DNA from: Hymenobacter jeongseonensis
GTDB taxonomy: Bacteria; Bacteroidota; Bacteroidia; Cytophagales; Hymenobacteraceae
Assembly (NCBI RefSeq): GCF_015694725.1
Contig: NZ_JADQDQ010000014.1
Coordinates: 18,429 to 82,428 of the forward strand
Direction: 5' to 3'
DNA: 64,000 nucleotides
Below, piece by piece: positions 1-7,891 of the stretch. The notes beneath the pieces were generated by a model. That model worked only from the letters and a program-made list of their open reading frames with translations, was not told the origin of the DNA and made no database searches. Position 1 is the first letter of the stretch. Every line of letters starts with the position of its first letter. The translations under genes and the position numbers were made by a program.

Positions 1-1
1 C

Positions 2-202
2 GAAGTGCCGCCCGAAGTGTACCGGAGCTTTGGCTTTCCGGGAGCCGAAGACTTGGGCAATATGTTTCAGTTCGACCGGGATTTTGCCCCGGTGTGTCTC
101 AAAGCCCGCGACGTGTCGTTTTCCCGCCAGCTAAACCCCAAGCTGCAAACTTTTGAACAATGGTTGAGCCAGCACGCCAAGCAAATACCCGTAGCCGCTT
201 AG
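2..202 (+). CDS. NmrA-like NAD(P)-binding protein, C-terminal fragment
   Basis: Only the last 66 or so codons lie in the window; the reading frame is open to the left edge, so this is a gene cut by the window border, not a short gene. The fragment has the pattern FPGAEDLGNMFQF followed by LNPKLQTFEQWL, which resembles the C-terminal end of NmrA/HSCARG-type proteins: Rossmann-fold NAD(P) sensors or reductases that often bind a dinucleotide without strong catalysis. The nucleotide-binding N-terminus is not visible, so activity cannot be judged. It converges on pckA, with a long palindromic terminator between them. The family call comes from memory of this C-terminal pattern and is moderate. Confidence 0.6.
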   Translation, partial: EVPPEVYRSFGFPGAEDLGNMFQFDRDFAPVCLKARDVSFSRQLNPKLQTFEQWLSQHAKQIPVAA

Positions 203-219
203 CTTCGAGCAAGCCCCTG

Positions 220-287
220 GACAGATGCGTAAGCAAAAAGGCCCGCTGACCAATTGGTCAGCGGGCCTTTTTGCTTACGCATCTGTC
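220..287. terminator. 68-bp perfect palindrome, bidirectional terminator
   Basis: Two 34-base arms (220-253 and 254-287) pair perfectly with no unpaired loop; the centre is CAATTG. The core is a GC-rich stem flanked by A5 and T5 runs, the usual intrinsic terminator pattern on both strands, but pairing continues for about 15 more bases on each side. It sits between the convergent NmrA-like gene and pckA and can end both transcripts. Confidence 0.9.
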
Positions 288-292
288 AAAAC

Positions 293-1927
293 CTAGACTA
301 AGGTGGCTTCTACCGCTACCTTGGGCGCACCGGCGAGAATTTCATCGTTCGCAAACTCTGCGTATTTTTTGAAATTCTCAACAAATTTTTCGGCCAAATC
401 AGCCGCCGTTTTGTCGTAGGCAGCTTTGTCGGCCCATGTGTTTCGCGGGTCGAGGATTTCGGAAGGGACGCCGGGCACTGCACCGGGTACTGATACCCCG
501 AAAATGGAATGCTTGGTGAACTTGACCTGGTCGAGCTGGCCGTTGAGGGCCGCCGTTATCATGGTGCGGGTGTAGGCCAGTTTCATGCGGTGGCCGGTGC
601 CAAAAGCGCCGCCAGTCCAGCCCGTGTTGATGAGCCACACGTTAATGTCGGGGTTCTCATCCATCTTCTTGCCCAGCATCTCCGCGTATTTGGTAGGATG
701 CAACGGCAGGAACACCGCGCCGAAGCAAGCCGAAAACGTCGTCTGGGGCTCAACCACGCCCATTTCCGTGCCCGCAACCTTGGCGGTGTAGCCGGACATA
801 AATAGGTACATGGCGTGGCTCTTGTCAAGCTTGCTGATGGGAGGCAGCACGCCGAATGCATCGGCGGTGAGGAAGAAAATGTTTTTCGGCGCATCGGCCA
901 CCGAGGGCTCGATGGCGTTGTCGATGAAATTGATGGGGTAGGCGGTGCGGGTGTTTTCCGTTACCGACTTGTTGGCGTAATCCACGGTGTGGGTGCCGGG
1001 GATGAAGCGGGTGTTCTCCACAATGGAGCCAAAGCGGATGGCGTCCCAAATTTGGGGCTCCTTTTCCTTGCTCAGGTCAATCACCTTGGCGTAGCAGCCG
1101 CCTTCAAAGTTGAAGATGCCGGCATCGGGCGTCCAGCCGTGCTCGTCATCGCCGATGAGGCCGCGGTTTGGGTCGGCCGAGAGGGTGGTTTTACCGGTGC
1201 CGGAGAGGCCAAAGAAGATGGCTGTGTCACCGGCTTCGCCCACATTTGCCGAGCAGTGCATGGGCAGCGTGTTGCGCTCGTGGGGCAAAATGTAGTTCAG
1301 CACCCCGAAAATACCTTTCTTCATTTCGCCAGCGTAGCCCGTGCCGCCAATCAGAATCATCTTCTTGGTGAAGTTGAGAATGGCGAAGTTGGGCTGGCGG
1401 GTGCCGTCAACGGCTGGGTCGGCTTCAAAGCCGGGGGCGCAGATGATGCTGAAATCGGGCAGCCAGGAAGTGTCGGCGCCGGCTTCAGGCCGTAGGAACA
1501 TATTGTAGCAAAACAGGTTGTGCCAGGCCTGCTCGTTCACGATGCGCAGCTTGAGCTGGTAGTCGGGGTTGGCGCCGGCGTAGGCTTCGCGCACGTACAG
1601 CTCCTTGTCGGCCAGGTAAGCCACCATTTTCTGGTGGAGCTTGTCAAACTTGTCGGCGTCGAAGGGGATGTTGATGTCGCCCCACCACACGCTGTCTTCG
1701 GTGTTGGCGTCGCGCACCACGAACCGGTCCTTGGGCGAGCGGCCCGTGAATTTGCCGGTGTCGGCCATCAAGGCGCCGGTGTCGGTGAGGTGGCCCTCGC
1801 CGTTCCGCAAAGCGTGCTCAATGAGCTCCGCAGGCGTTAAATTGAGGTGAATGGTGGCCGTTTCGTGGAAGCCCAGCGGCTGCAAACGATTGGGGGAGTT
1901 GGCGGCAAGGGTGGAAGGTTCTTGCAT
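293..1927 (-). CDS. pckA: phosphoenolpyruvate carboxykinase (ATP)
   Basis: Converts oxaloacetate and ATP to phosphoenolpyruvate, ADP and CO2 in the cytoplasm, the entry step of gluconeogenesis; it can run in reverse in CO2-fixing metabolism. The 544-residue protein has the usual length. It shows GRSPKDRF near residues 62-69, the kinase-1a P-loop GLSGTGKTTLS at about 240-250 and the metal-binding GLIGDDEHGW at about 256-265, the pattern of the ATP-dependent class. The frame is open 15 codons upstream, but I chose the ATG at 1927 because a TAnnTTTG promoter box (1970-1977) covers the earlier candidate start. It is single-copy here and monocistronic: a palindromic terminator follows and a divergent AraC-type gene lies upstream. 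Confidence 0.97.
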   Translation of the reverse strand: MQEPSTLAANSPNRLQPLGFHETATIHLNLTPAELIEHALRNGEGHLTDTGALMADTGKFTGRSPKDRFVVRDANTEDSVWWGDINIPFDADKFDKLHQKMVAYLADKELYVREAYAGANPDYQLKLRIVNEQAWHNLFCYNMFLRPEAGADTSWLPDFSIICAPGFEADPAVDGTRQPNFAILNFTKKMILIGGTGYAGEMKKGIFGVLNYILPHERNTLPMHCSANVGEAGDTAIFFGLSGTGKTTLSADPNRGLIGDDEHGWTPDAGIFNFEGGCYAKVIDLSKEKEPQIWDAIRFGSIVENTRFIPGTHTVDYANKSVTENTRTAYPINFIDNAIEPSVADAPKNIFFLTADAFGVLPPISKLDKSHAMYLFMSGYTAKVAGTEMGVVEPQTTFSACFGAVFLPLHPTKYAEMLGKKMDENPDINVWLINTGWTGGAFGTGHRMKLAYTRTMITAALNGQLDQVKFTKHSIFGVSVPGAVPGVPSEILDPRNTWADKAAYDKTAADLAEKFVENFKKYAEFANDEILAGAPKVAVEATLV

Positions 1928-1969
1928 GGCAGTAGTGGTGTTGGGTGGGAATTCCCGTGAGTGAGGGTA

Positions 1970-1977
1970 CAAAGGTA
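1970..1977 (-). promoter_or_regulatory. putative -7 box of pckA
   Basis: TACCTTTG on the minus strand fits the Bacteroidota -7 consensus TAnnTTTG and lies 42 bases before the chosen pckA ATG. No convincing TTTG -33 element is seen at 19-23 bases upstream. Confidence 0.5.
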
Positions 1978-2122
1978 GAATTATTCGGCTCGTTGGGAGT
2001 GAAACAATTCGTTTCTTTAACGGGACAAATTAAACCTTGCTTGATATGTGAGCTATTTTTGGGACCTGGGGGTGGCGCAATAAGCCCGTCAGAGCGTCAG
2101 CTGTTACACTCGGCGCGTTATT

Positions 2123-2130
2123 TAGGTTTG
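2123..2130 (+). promoter_or_regulatory. putative -7 box of the AraC-type regulator
   Basis: TAGGTTTG matches TAnnTTTG and ends 27 bases before the ATG at 2158, a spacing like that of the other boxes in this window. No -33 element is evident, so it remains tentative. Confidence 0.35.
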
Positions 2131-2157
2131 CTTTGTCCCTACCCAATTTCTAATCCG

Positions 2158-3069
2158 ATGGCTTCCAACATCGCCAGCTACAACGGCATATACGGGGATA
2201 GCAAGGCGCAGATTTCGCACGACTACCTCCAGAGCCAGCTCATTGTGCCGCGCCACCGCACCACCGACTGGGGCCTCAAGCCGCACCTGCACGAAAACCT
2301 GTTTCAGTTGTTTTTCCTCGAAGCCGGGCGCGCCGCGTTTGAAGCGTCGGAGGTAATCGAGTTGGTCACGCCGTGCTTGGTTATCATCCCAGCTAACACC
2401 GTGCACGGCTTCACCTTCAGCCCGCAGGTGAAGGGCCGCACCCTCACGCTCTCCGAGGCCCTGCTCGACACCATTTTGCAGGCCACGCCCGGCGTGCTGG
2501 TCGAATTAAACAGCGTGCACATTCTGTCCGACTTCAATTCCGAGGTCACGTTTGCGGATTTGCAGGCCCTGGAGCAGCAAATCCACGAGGAAATCTACTC
2601 TGAGCTGCCCGGCAAGCAACTCGCCCTGAATGGCTATTTTAAGTTGCTCTTCGTGAAGATTTTCCGCCTGCTGCACCACAACCGCCGCAAGGAGGAAAGC
2701 CCCAACCGCGCGCTGCACTACTTCCGCGAGTTCCAAAAAGCCATCGAGCGCACGGCGCCGTTCGAGAAGAAAATCTCGCAGTTTGCCCAGGAACTCAAGA
2801 TTACCCAAGTTCATCTCAACCGCATTTGCCAGGCCGTGAAGGGCAAAACGGCCCAGCAAATTGTGCAGGCCCACACCATTCGCAAGGCCCACAACTACTT
2901 GCTCTATACCTCGCTGTCGGTGGCCGAAATTGCTTACGAGCTGCAATTTGTCGACCCCGGCTATTTCACCCGGTTCTTCCGCAAGCAAACCGGCCTGTCG
3001 CCCGGTGCCTACCGGGCCAAGGCTTATCGGAGCGAAGGAGGCGCAAAAGATATAGCGCGGACTTTGTAG
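2158..3069 (+). CDS. AraC-family transcriptional regulator
   Basis: A 303-residue protein with an N-terminal sensing part (cupin-like arm, about residues 20-130) and a C-terminal AraC DNA-binding domain. The last 100 residues contain two helix-turn-helix units; the second carries the family signature VAEIAYELQFVDPGYFTRFF followed by a Gly-Leu-Ser-Pro turn. Such proteins normally activate neighbouring catabolic or transport genes on binding a small ligand; the ligand cannot be read here. It is divergent from pckA and lies upstream of the peptide transporter. The open frame extends 71 codons further upstream without family resemblance, so the ATG at 2158 was chosen. The final codons and the TAG stop lie inside an inverted repeat, so the C-terminal tail may be repeat-derived. 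Confidence 0.9.
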   Translation: MASNIASYNGIYGDSKAQISHDYLQSQLIVPRHRTTDWGLKPHLHENLFQLFFLEAGRAAFEASEVIELVTPCLVIIPANTVHGFTFSPQVKGRTLTLSEALLDTILQATPGVLVELNSVHILSDFNSEVTFADLQALEQQIHEEIYSELPGKQLALNGYFKLLFVKIFRLLHHNRRKEESPNRALHYFREFQKAIERTAPFEKKISQFAQELKITQVHLNRICQAVKGKTAQQIVQAHTIRKAHNYLLYTSLSVAEIAYELQFVDPGYFTRFFRKQTGLSPGAYRAKAYRSEGGAKDIARTL

Positions 3070-3139
3070 TCCGCGTTCCCGCGCCAGTTGAATTACGCCA
3101 AACAGCTCGAAGGCACGGATTACAAAGTCTACGCTACGT
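3052..3139. repeat. inverted-repeat element overlapping the regulator's 3' end
   Basis: The left part contains a hairpin with 8-base arms (CGCGGACT, 3056-3063; AGTCCGCG, 3068-3075). The same sequence pairs imperfectly with a right arm at about 3112-3139 (GGATTACAAAGTCTACGCTA), so the whole forms a MITE-like inverted repeat. The stop codon of the AraC-type gene (3067-3069) lies in the left hairpin. No transposase is near. I recall similar motifs as dispersed repeats in related genomes, but copy number could not be checked. Confidence 0.6.
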
Positions 3140-3241
3140 GCCGATTCTTTCCTAGATTTACCGTGCCCATACTGCACTGGTTTGCGCCCAGGGCCTCATT
3201 TCCCATTTCTTGCCTACTCATTCCTCACTCTAGTTTCGCTC

Positions 3242-4816
3242 ATGCAAACAATTCCTGCCCAGACCGGGCAACCGCTCTCCGCGGATTCCACGAGCCACCC
3301 CCGCGGGCTATACCTGCTGTTCGCCACCGAAATGTGGGAGCGGTTCAGCTACTATGGCATGCGGGCCGTGCTGGTGCTGTTCCTCACCAAGGCCATGATG
3401 ATGGACAAGGCCTTCGCGTCCAAATTCTACGGCGGCTACACCAGCCTGGTGTACCTCACGCCGCTTATCGGCGGCTACATCTCGGACCGCTACTGGGGCA
3501 ACCGGCGCTCCATCATGACGGGCGGCTTGCTGATGGCACTGGGCCAGTTCACGCTGTTCTTCTCGGCTTCCAACTACGGCCCCGCCGAAACCCACGCCCT
3601 CAGCCACTGGCTGCTGTACCTGGGCCTGGGCGTGATGATTGTGGGCAACGGCTTTTTTAAGCCCAATATTTCCTCGATGGTGGGCTCGCTCTATTCGGCC
3701 ACCGACAAGCGCAAGGACGCCGCCTACACCATTTTCTACATGGGCATCAACCTGGGTTCGTTCCTGGGCAACACCATCACCAGCCTCATCGGCGACAAAG
3801 AAGGCCACCCCGAGGCGTTTCGTTGGGCGTTCCTGGCCTGCGGCATTGCCATGCTGCTGAGCGTCGTCGTTTTCAACTGGGGCAAAGACAAGCACCTGCA
3901 CACGCCCACCGGCGAGCCCGTGGGCCTCACGCCCGCGCAATCGGGCGGCGTGATGGGCATTTACGCCCTGCTGCCCGTGCTGCTGGCCATCATTTTGGGC
4001 ATTCTGTGGCTCGATTCGGCCATGTTCCCGACCATCGCGCCGCTGCTGGGCGTGGCCGTCATCGGCATCGCCTTCATGATTTTCAGCGATAAGTCGCTGA
4101 GCGGCGCCGACATCAAAGGCATCATGGTGATTTTCATCGTGTCGTTCTTCGTGGTGTTCTTCTGGGCGGCGTTCGAGCAGGCCCCGGCTTCGCTCACGTT
4201 CTTCGCCGACGAGCAAATGGACCGGACCATCTTCGGCTACACCCTGCCGGCCAGTATTTTCCAGAACCTCAATGCCATTTTCGTGGTGGTGGGCGCCCCG
4301 CTCATGGCCATGGTCTGGACGGCCCTGGGCCGCCGCGGCGCCGAGCCACCGTCCCCCCTCAAGATGGCCATTGGCCTCGGTCTATTGGCCGCCGGCTACC
4401 TGGTGATGTGCTTCGGCGTGACCAACCTGCAGCCCGGCGTGAAGGTGAGCATGTTCTTCCTCGTGGCCCTTTATTTCCTGCACTCCGTGGGCGAGCTGTG
4501 CCTGTCGCCCATCGGCCTCTCGCTGGTGAATAAACTGGCCCCGGTGAAGTTTGCCTCCCTGCTCATGGCCGTGTGGTTCCTAGCCAACGCGGCGGCCAAC
4601 TACCTGGCTGGTTACATGAGCAGCCTCTACCCGGACCCCAAATCCACCGGCCCCGCGCCGCAGATACTGGGCTACCAAATCACCAGCCTCTACGACTTCT
4701 TCATGGTCTTCGTGGTTTCGGCCGCCGTCGCCGCCGGCTTGTTGTTCCTCATCAGCGGCAAACTGGCCAAGATGATGGACGCTCGCAACTACCCAGCGCC
4801 AACTACCCAGGCTTAA
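3242..4816 (+). CDS. POT/PTR-family proton-dependent di-/tripeptide transporter
   Basis: A 524-residue inner-membrane protein with 12 or more hydrophobic segments. It imports di- and tripeptides with protons (POT family of the major facilitator superfamily). The signature EMWERFSYYGMRA in the first helix (about residues 22-34) holds the ExxER proton-coupling motif, and FYMGINLGSF near residues 165-174 matches the second POT signature. The ATG at 3242 was chosen because upstream codons do not resemble the family. It stands alone, after the AraC-type gene and convergent with groL, and is followed by a strong hairpin terminator. Regulation by the adjacent AraC-type protein is possible but only an inference from position. 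Confidence 0.95.
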   Translation: MQTIPAQTGQPLSADSTSHPRGLYLLFATEMWERFSYYGMRAVLVLFLTKAMMMDKAFASKFYGGYTSLVYLTPLIGGYISDRYWGNRRSIMTGGLLMALGQFTLFFSASNYGPAETHALSHWLLYLGLGVMIVGNGFFKPNISSMVGSLYSATDKRKDAAYTIFYMGINLGSFLGNTITSLIGDKEGHPEAFRWAFLACGIAMLLSVVVFNWGKDKHLHTPTGEPVGLTPAQSGGVMGIYALLPVLLAIILGILWLDSAMFPTIAPLLGVAVIGIAFMIFSDKSLSGADIKGIMVIFIVSFFVVFFWAAFEQAPASLTFFADEQMDRTIFGYTLPASIFQNLNAIFVVVGAPLMAMVWTALGRRGAEPPSPLKMAIGLGLLAAGYLVMCFGVTNLQPGVKVSMFFLVALYFLHSVGELCLSPIGLSLVNKLAPVKFASLLMAVWFLANAAANYLAGYMSSLYPDPKSTGPAPQILGYQITSLYDFFMVFVVSAAVAAGLLFLISGKLAKMMDARNYPAPTTQA

Positions 4817-4827
4817 GTAGCCGAAAT

Positions 4828-4878
4828 CAGACACAAAAAAGGCCCGTTCGCATTGTGAACGGGCCTTTTTTGTGTCTG
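4828..4878. terminator. extended hairpin terminator after the peptide transporter
   Basis: Arms of 22 bases (4828-4849 and 4857-4878) pair perfectly around a 7-base loop. The GC stem is flanked by A6 and T6, and pairing continues into CAGACAC/GTGTCTG outside the A/T runs. Confidence 0.9.
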
Positions 4879-4960
4879 TACAATCGTGCAGTCCTCACTT
4901 TTATATCTCCAACCTGCCATTACAATTGCCATTGAACATATTGACCGTCTCTCTAATCGT

Positions 4961-5049
4961 CTGTCATGCTGAGCGAAGCGAAGCATCTTCTCATTGCGGC
5001 AGGAGTCGTTCGAACATGAGAGGATGCTTCGCTCTGCTCAGCATGACAG
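4961..5049. repeat. dispersed inverted repeat, family A copy 1
   Basis: Ends CTGTCATGCTGAGC and GCTCAGCATGACAG form arms of about 34 bases with three mismatches around a centre of about 20 bases. The motif recurs at 12947, 47923, 51199, 54246 and in degraded form near 56494. It lies between convergent genes and encodes nothing. Confidence 0.85.
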
Positions 5050-5105
5050 GGATTGAGAGTAATTCTTGGTATTCGACATAGTAGCCCGGAAAATCATTGC
5101 CAATA

Positions 5106-5140
5106 AAAAAGCCCCGCTGGTACTACCAGCGGGGCTTTTT
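5106..5140. terminator. hairpin terminator downstream of groL
   Basis: A 17-base perfect stem with a one-base loop, flanked by A5 and T5, lies 41 bases after the groL stop codon on the minus strand and should end the groES-groL message. It can work in both directions. Confidence 0.9.
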
Positions 5141-5180
5141 CAATTTTAACCAACAGCGGTTGGGCTGCTAGCGACTTGAC

Positions 5181-6830
5181 TTACATCATGCCGCCCATGC
5201 CACCCATACCGCCCATGCCACCATCGCCGCCGTGGCCATGGCCAGCGTCCTTAGGCTCGGGCTCGTCCGAAATCACGGCCTCCGTCGTCAGCAGCAAGCC
5301 GGCGATAGAAGCAGCGTTTTCGAGGGCCAAACGGGTCACCTTGGTGGGGTCGATGATACCAGCGGCCACCAGGTTTTCGTACCGGTCCTCGCGGGCGTTG
5401 TAACCGAAGTCACCGCTGCCTTCGCGCACCTTCTGCACTACCACCGAGCCTTCGCCACCGGCGTTTTGCACGATGCAGCGCAGGGGCGACTCAAGGGCCG
5501 TCCGGATGATGTTCACACCGGTGCGCTCGTCAGCATTGTGGGTGTCCACTGCGGCCAAAGCCTCAATGGCACGCACCAGGGCCACGCCACCGCCGGGTAC
5601 CACGCCTTCCTCAACGGCGGCGCGGGTAGCGTGCAGGGCATCGTCCACCCGGTCTTTCTTCTCTTTCATTTCCACTTCGGTCGACGCACCGATGTAGAGA
5701 ATAGCCACACCGCCGCTCAACTTAGCGAGGCGCTCCTGCAGTTTCTCCTTGTCGTAGTCCGACGTCGTGGTTTCCATCTGCGCCTTAATCTGGCTGATGC
5801 GGCCGGTGATGTTCTCTTTCGAGCCCTTGCCGTTCACGATGGTCGTGTTGTCCTTGTCGATGATGATTTTCTCAGCCGTGCCGAGGTACTCCAACGTCGC
5901 GTTTTCGAGCTTGTAGCCCTGCTCTTCGCTGATAACGGTACCGCCCGTGAGGGTAGCAATGTCTTCCAGCATGGCCTTGCGGCGGTCGCCGAAGCCAGGA
6001 GCCTTAACAGCAGCAATTTTCAGCGAGCCGCGCAGCTTGTTCACCACCAGGGTAGCAAGAGCTTCGCCGTCCACATCCTCGGAGATGATAACCAGGGGCT
6101 TGCCAGTCTGGAGCACCTGCTCCAACACGGGCAGCAACTCCTTCATGGTGCTCACCTTCTTATCGTAGATGAGAACGTAAGGAGAGTCGAACTCAACCTC
6201 CATTTTCTCGGGGTTGGTCACGAAGTAAGGGGAGAGGTAGCCGCGGTCAAACTGCATGCCTTCCACTGTTTTAACTTCGGTTTCGGTGCCACGCGCTTCT
6301 TCCACGGTGATAACGCCTTCTTTGCCCACTTTCTCCATGGCATCGGCAATCATCTGGCCGATTTCGGCGTCGTTGTTGGCCGAAATAGTACCTACCTGGG
6401 CAATTTCTGCCGAGTTTTCAATCTTCTTCGACTGCGACTTCAGGTTGGCAACAACGGCGATAACCGCTTTGTCGATGCCGCGCTTCAGGTCCATTGGGTT
6501 GGCACCGGCGGCCACGTTCTTCGAGCCAGCCGTGTAGATGGCCTGGGCCAAAACCGTAGCCGTCGTAGTACCGTCGCCGGCCTGGTCGGCCGTTTTCGAA
6601 GCCACTTCTTTCACGAGCTGGGCGCCCATGTTCTCGATTGGGTCGCGCAACTCAATTTCTTTCGCAACCGTCACACCGTCCTTGGTGATGGACGGAGCGC
6701 CAAATTTCTTGTCGATGATGACGTTGCGGCCTTTCGGACCGAGGGTCACTTTTACGGCGTTGGCCAGTTTGTTCACGCCGGCTTGGAGACGGGCGCGGCC
6801 TTCGGTATCGAATTGGATGTTCTTAGCCAT
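5181..6830 (-). CDS. groL: chaperonin GroEL (60 kDa)
   Basis: Forms the double-ring ATP-driven folding cage with GroES in the cytoplasm. The 549-residue protein has normal length, starts MAKNIQFDTEGRARLQAGVN and carries the ATP-site motifs LGPKGRNV and DGTTTATVLA in the N-terminal equatorial domain. It ends in a flexible tail of Gly-Gly-Met repeats, as expected. The tail is preceded by a short GHGHGGDGG stretch that could bind metal weakly. It is the second gene of a groES-groL operon with a 63-base gap. I saw no CIRCE operator upstream of groES, so HrcA control is not supported by the sequence. Confidence 0.99.
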   Translation of the reverse strand: MAKNIQFDTEGRARLQAGVNKLANAVKVTLGPKGRNVIIDKKFGAPSITKDGVTVAKEIELRDPIENMGAQLVKEVASKTADQAGDGTTTATVLAQAIYTAGSKNVAAGANPMDLKRGIDKAVIAVVANLKSQSKKIENSAEIAQVGTISANNDAEIGQMIADAMEKVGKEGVITVEEARGTETEVKTVEGMQFDRGYLSPYFVTNPEKMEVEFDSPYVLIYDKKVSTMKELLPVLEQVLQTGKPLVIISEDVDGEALATLVVNKLRGSLKIAAVKAPGFGDRRKAMLEDIATLTGGTVISEEQGYKLENATLEYLGTAEKIIIDKDNTTIVNGKGSKENITGRISQIKAQMETTTSDYDKEKLQERLAKLSGGVAILYIGASTEVEMKEKKDRVDDALHATRAAVEEGVVPGGGVALVRAIEALAAVDTHNADERTGVNIIRTALESPLRCIVQNAGGEGSVVVQKVREGSGDFGYNAREDRYENLVAAGIIDPTKVTRLALENAASIAGLLLTTEAVISDEPEPKDAGHGHGGDGGMGGMGGMGGMM

Positions 6831-6893
6831 TTCTGGGTGATGAAGTAATTAGATGATGGGGTGTTTTGGGATTTTCGCAGCAAAGCCTAAGGC

Positions 6894-7184
6894 TTACAAC
6901 ACCGCGAAAATGTCCGACTCGCGCATGATGAGCAGGTCCTCGCCGTCGACGGTGATTTCGGTGCCGGCGTACTTGCCGTACAACACCTGGTCGCCTACGT
7001 GCACCTGGGGCTTGATGAGCGAGCCGCTGTCAGCGGTTTTGCCTTCGCCTACGGCTACCACTTCGCCGCGCTGGGGCTTCTCCTTGGCCGTGTCAGGGAT
7101 GATGATACCGGATTTGGTTTTCTCCTCGGCGGCGGCAGCGCGGACAATGACGCGGTCGGCCAGCGGTTTCATGCTAAGTGCCAT
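6894..7184 (-). CDS. groES: co-chaperonin GroES (10 kDa)
   Basis: A 96-residue lid for the GroEL cage. It shows the domain core KPLADRVIVRAAAAEEKTKSG and the mobile-loop region around GIIIPDTAKEKPQ, then VGDQVLYGKYAGTEI toward the C-terminus. Two in-frame starts are possible (ATG at 7184 or four codons later at the MKPL position); the first is kept. It is transcribed with groL. The roughly 175 bases upstream contain an imperfect dyad (TGGCAC, five bases, GTGTCA) and two near-matches to TAnnTTTG, but no operator that I can name. Confidence 0.98.
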   Translation of the reverse strand: MALSMKPLADRVIVRAAAAEEKTKSGIIIPDTAKEKPQRGEVVAVGEGKTADSGSLIKPQVHVGDQVLYGKYAGTEITVDGEDLLIMRESDIFAVL

Positions 7185-7358
7185 TCTGTGTGTGTTTGGG
7201 TTGAGTTGAACGAAAATTCAGGGTGTACGCCCCAGTGACACTTCCCGTGCCAGCCCCGCAAACCTGACAAAATGGGCATATTCGGGAACTGAAAGGTGGC
7301 AAAGTTGGCGGATGGCAGTTGACAACTCAACCAGCCCAGCCATCGGGTAAGCCACAAA

Positions 7359-7396
7359 AAAAGGCCGGTGGCTCCATGAGGAACCACCGGCCTTTT
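7359..7396 (-). terminator. terminator after secG
   Basis: Arms 7359-7371 and 7384-7396 pair perfectly (13 bases, AAAAGGCCGGTGG) around a 12-base loop, and on the minus strand a T-run follows. It ends the miaB-to-secG cluster before the groES promoter. Confidence 0.88.
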
Positions 7397-7429
7397 CGAG
7401 ATTGGCAGCGCAAAAAGCGCCAGAATTAG

Positions 7430-7864
7430 TTATTGAGGCGTCGTTGCCGGAGTGGTTGCGTCAGGCGTTGTGGTGGTAGCAGGAGCCGAAGCCGGTGCCG
7501 TGCTAGTACCTGCTGGAGCGGTTGCGCCACCGGGAGCAGCTGCCGGAGCCGGAGCGCTAGGAGAAGGGGCCGAAGCAGGCAGGCGGGTTTCCAAAGCACG
7601 CTGCTGGTTCACGCTGCGAGTAGGACCAGCAGAGTCAGCGGTGAGCATGTGGGTGCTGAGCGACAATACCACCAAGCCGATGGCAAAACCCCAAGTGAGT
7701 TTCTCCAGCAGGTCGCCGGTGCGCTTCACGCCCATCATGCTGGCAGCGCCACCGGCGCTGAACTGGCTTGATAGTCCGCCGCCCTTAGGGTTTTGGGCCA
7801 GCACCACCAGGGCCAGCAAGAAGCACACGATAAGAATTAGTACGATGATGGCCGTGTAAAACAT
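7430..7864 (-). CDS. secG: preprotein translocase subunit SecG
   Basis: An accessory membrane subunit of the SecYEG channel that speeds SecA-driven export. The first 75 residues match the family: a hydrophobic helix, then ALVVLAQNPKGGGLSSQFSA with the conserved NPKGGGL turn, then a second helix. The remaining 65 residues are an Ala/Pro/Thr-rich tail longer than in E. coli SecG (about 110 residues), a low-complexity extension that I believe is common in this group. The ATG at 7864 is preferred over a TTG three codons earlier. It is last in a leftward cluster and is followed by a terminator. Confidence 0.95.
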   Translation of the reverse strand: MFYTAIIVLILIVCFLLALVVLAQNPKGGGLSSQFSAGGAASMMGVKRTGDLLEKLTWGFAIGLVVLSLSTHMLTADSAGPTRSVNQQRALETRLPASAPSPSAPAPAAAPGGATAPAGTSTAPASAPATTTTPDATTPATTPQ

Positions 7865-7891
7865 GAGGAGCAAAAAAACTGAAAAGGCGAA

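Larger units (their letters stand above)
4817..5180. other. 364-base gene-free gap between convergent genes
   Basis: This gap holds two hairpin terminators (4828-4878 and 5106-5140) with an 89-bp dispersed inverted repeat (4961-5049) between them. No coding potential or RNA gene was recognised in the rest. Confidence 0.7.

Noticed and set aside
4961..5049. CRISPR array or small RNA gene
   Set aside because: Single inverted repeat, not direct repeats with spacers; related copies elsewhere fit a dispersed repeat family.
5232..6848. Long open frame of 538 codons opposite groL
   Set aside because: It is the antisense shadow of a GC-rich, highly conserved gene; its sequence is low-complexity His/Leu/Gly-rich and matches no family.
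7240..7262. Sigma-54 promoter before groES (TGGCACGGGAAGTGTCA)
   Set aside because: The -24 GG is present but the -12 GC is GT, so it fails the core consensus.
7200..7310. CIRCE or other heat-shock operator before groES
   Set aside because: No TTAGCACTC-N9-GAGTGCTAA was found; the TGGCAC/GTGTCA dyad is imperfect and its role cannot be argued.
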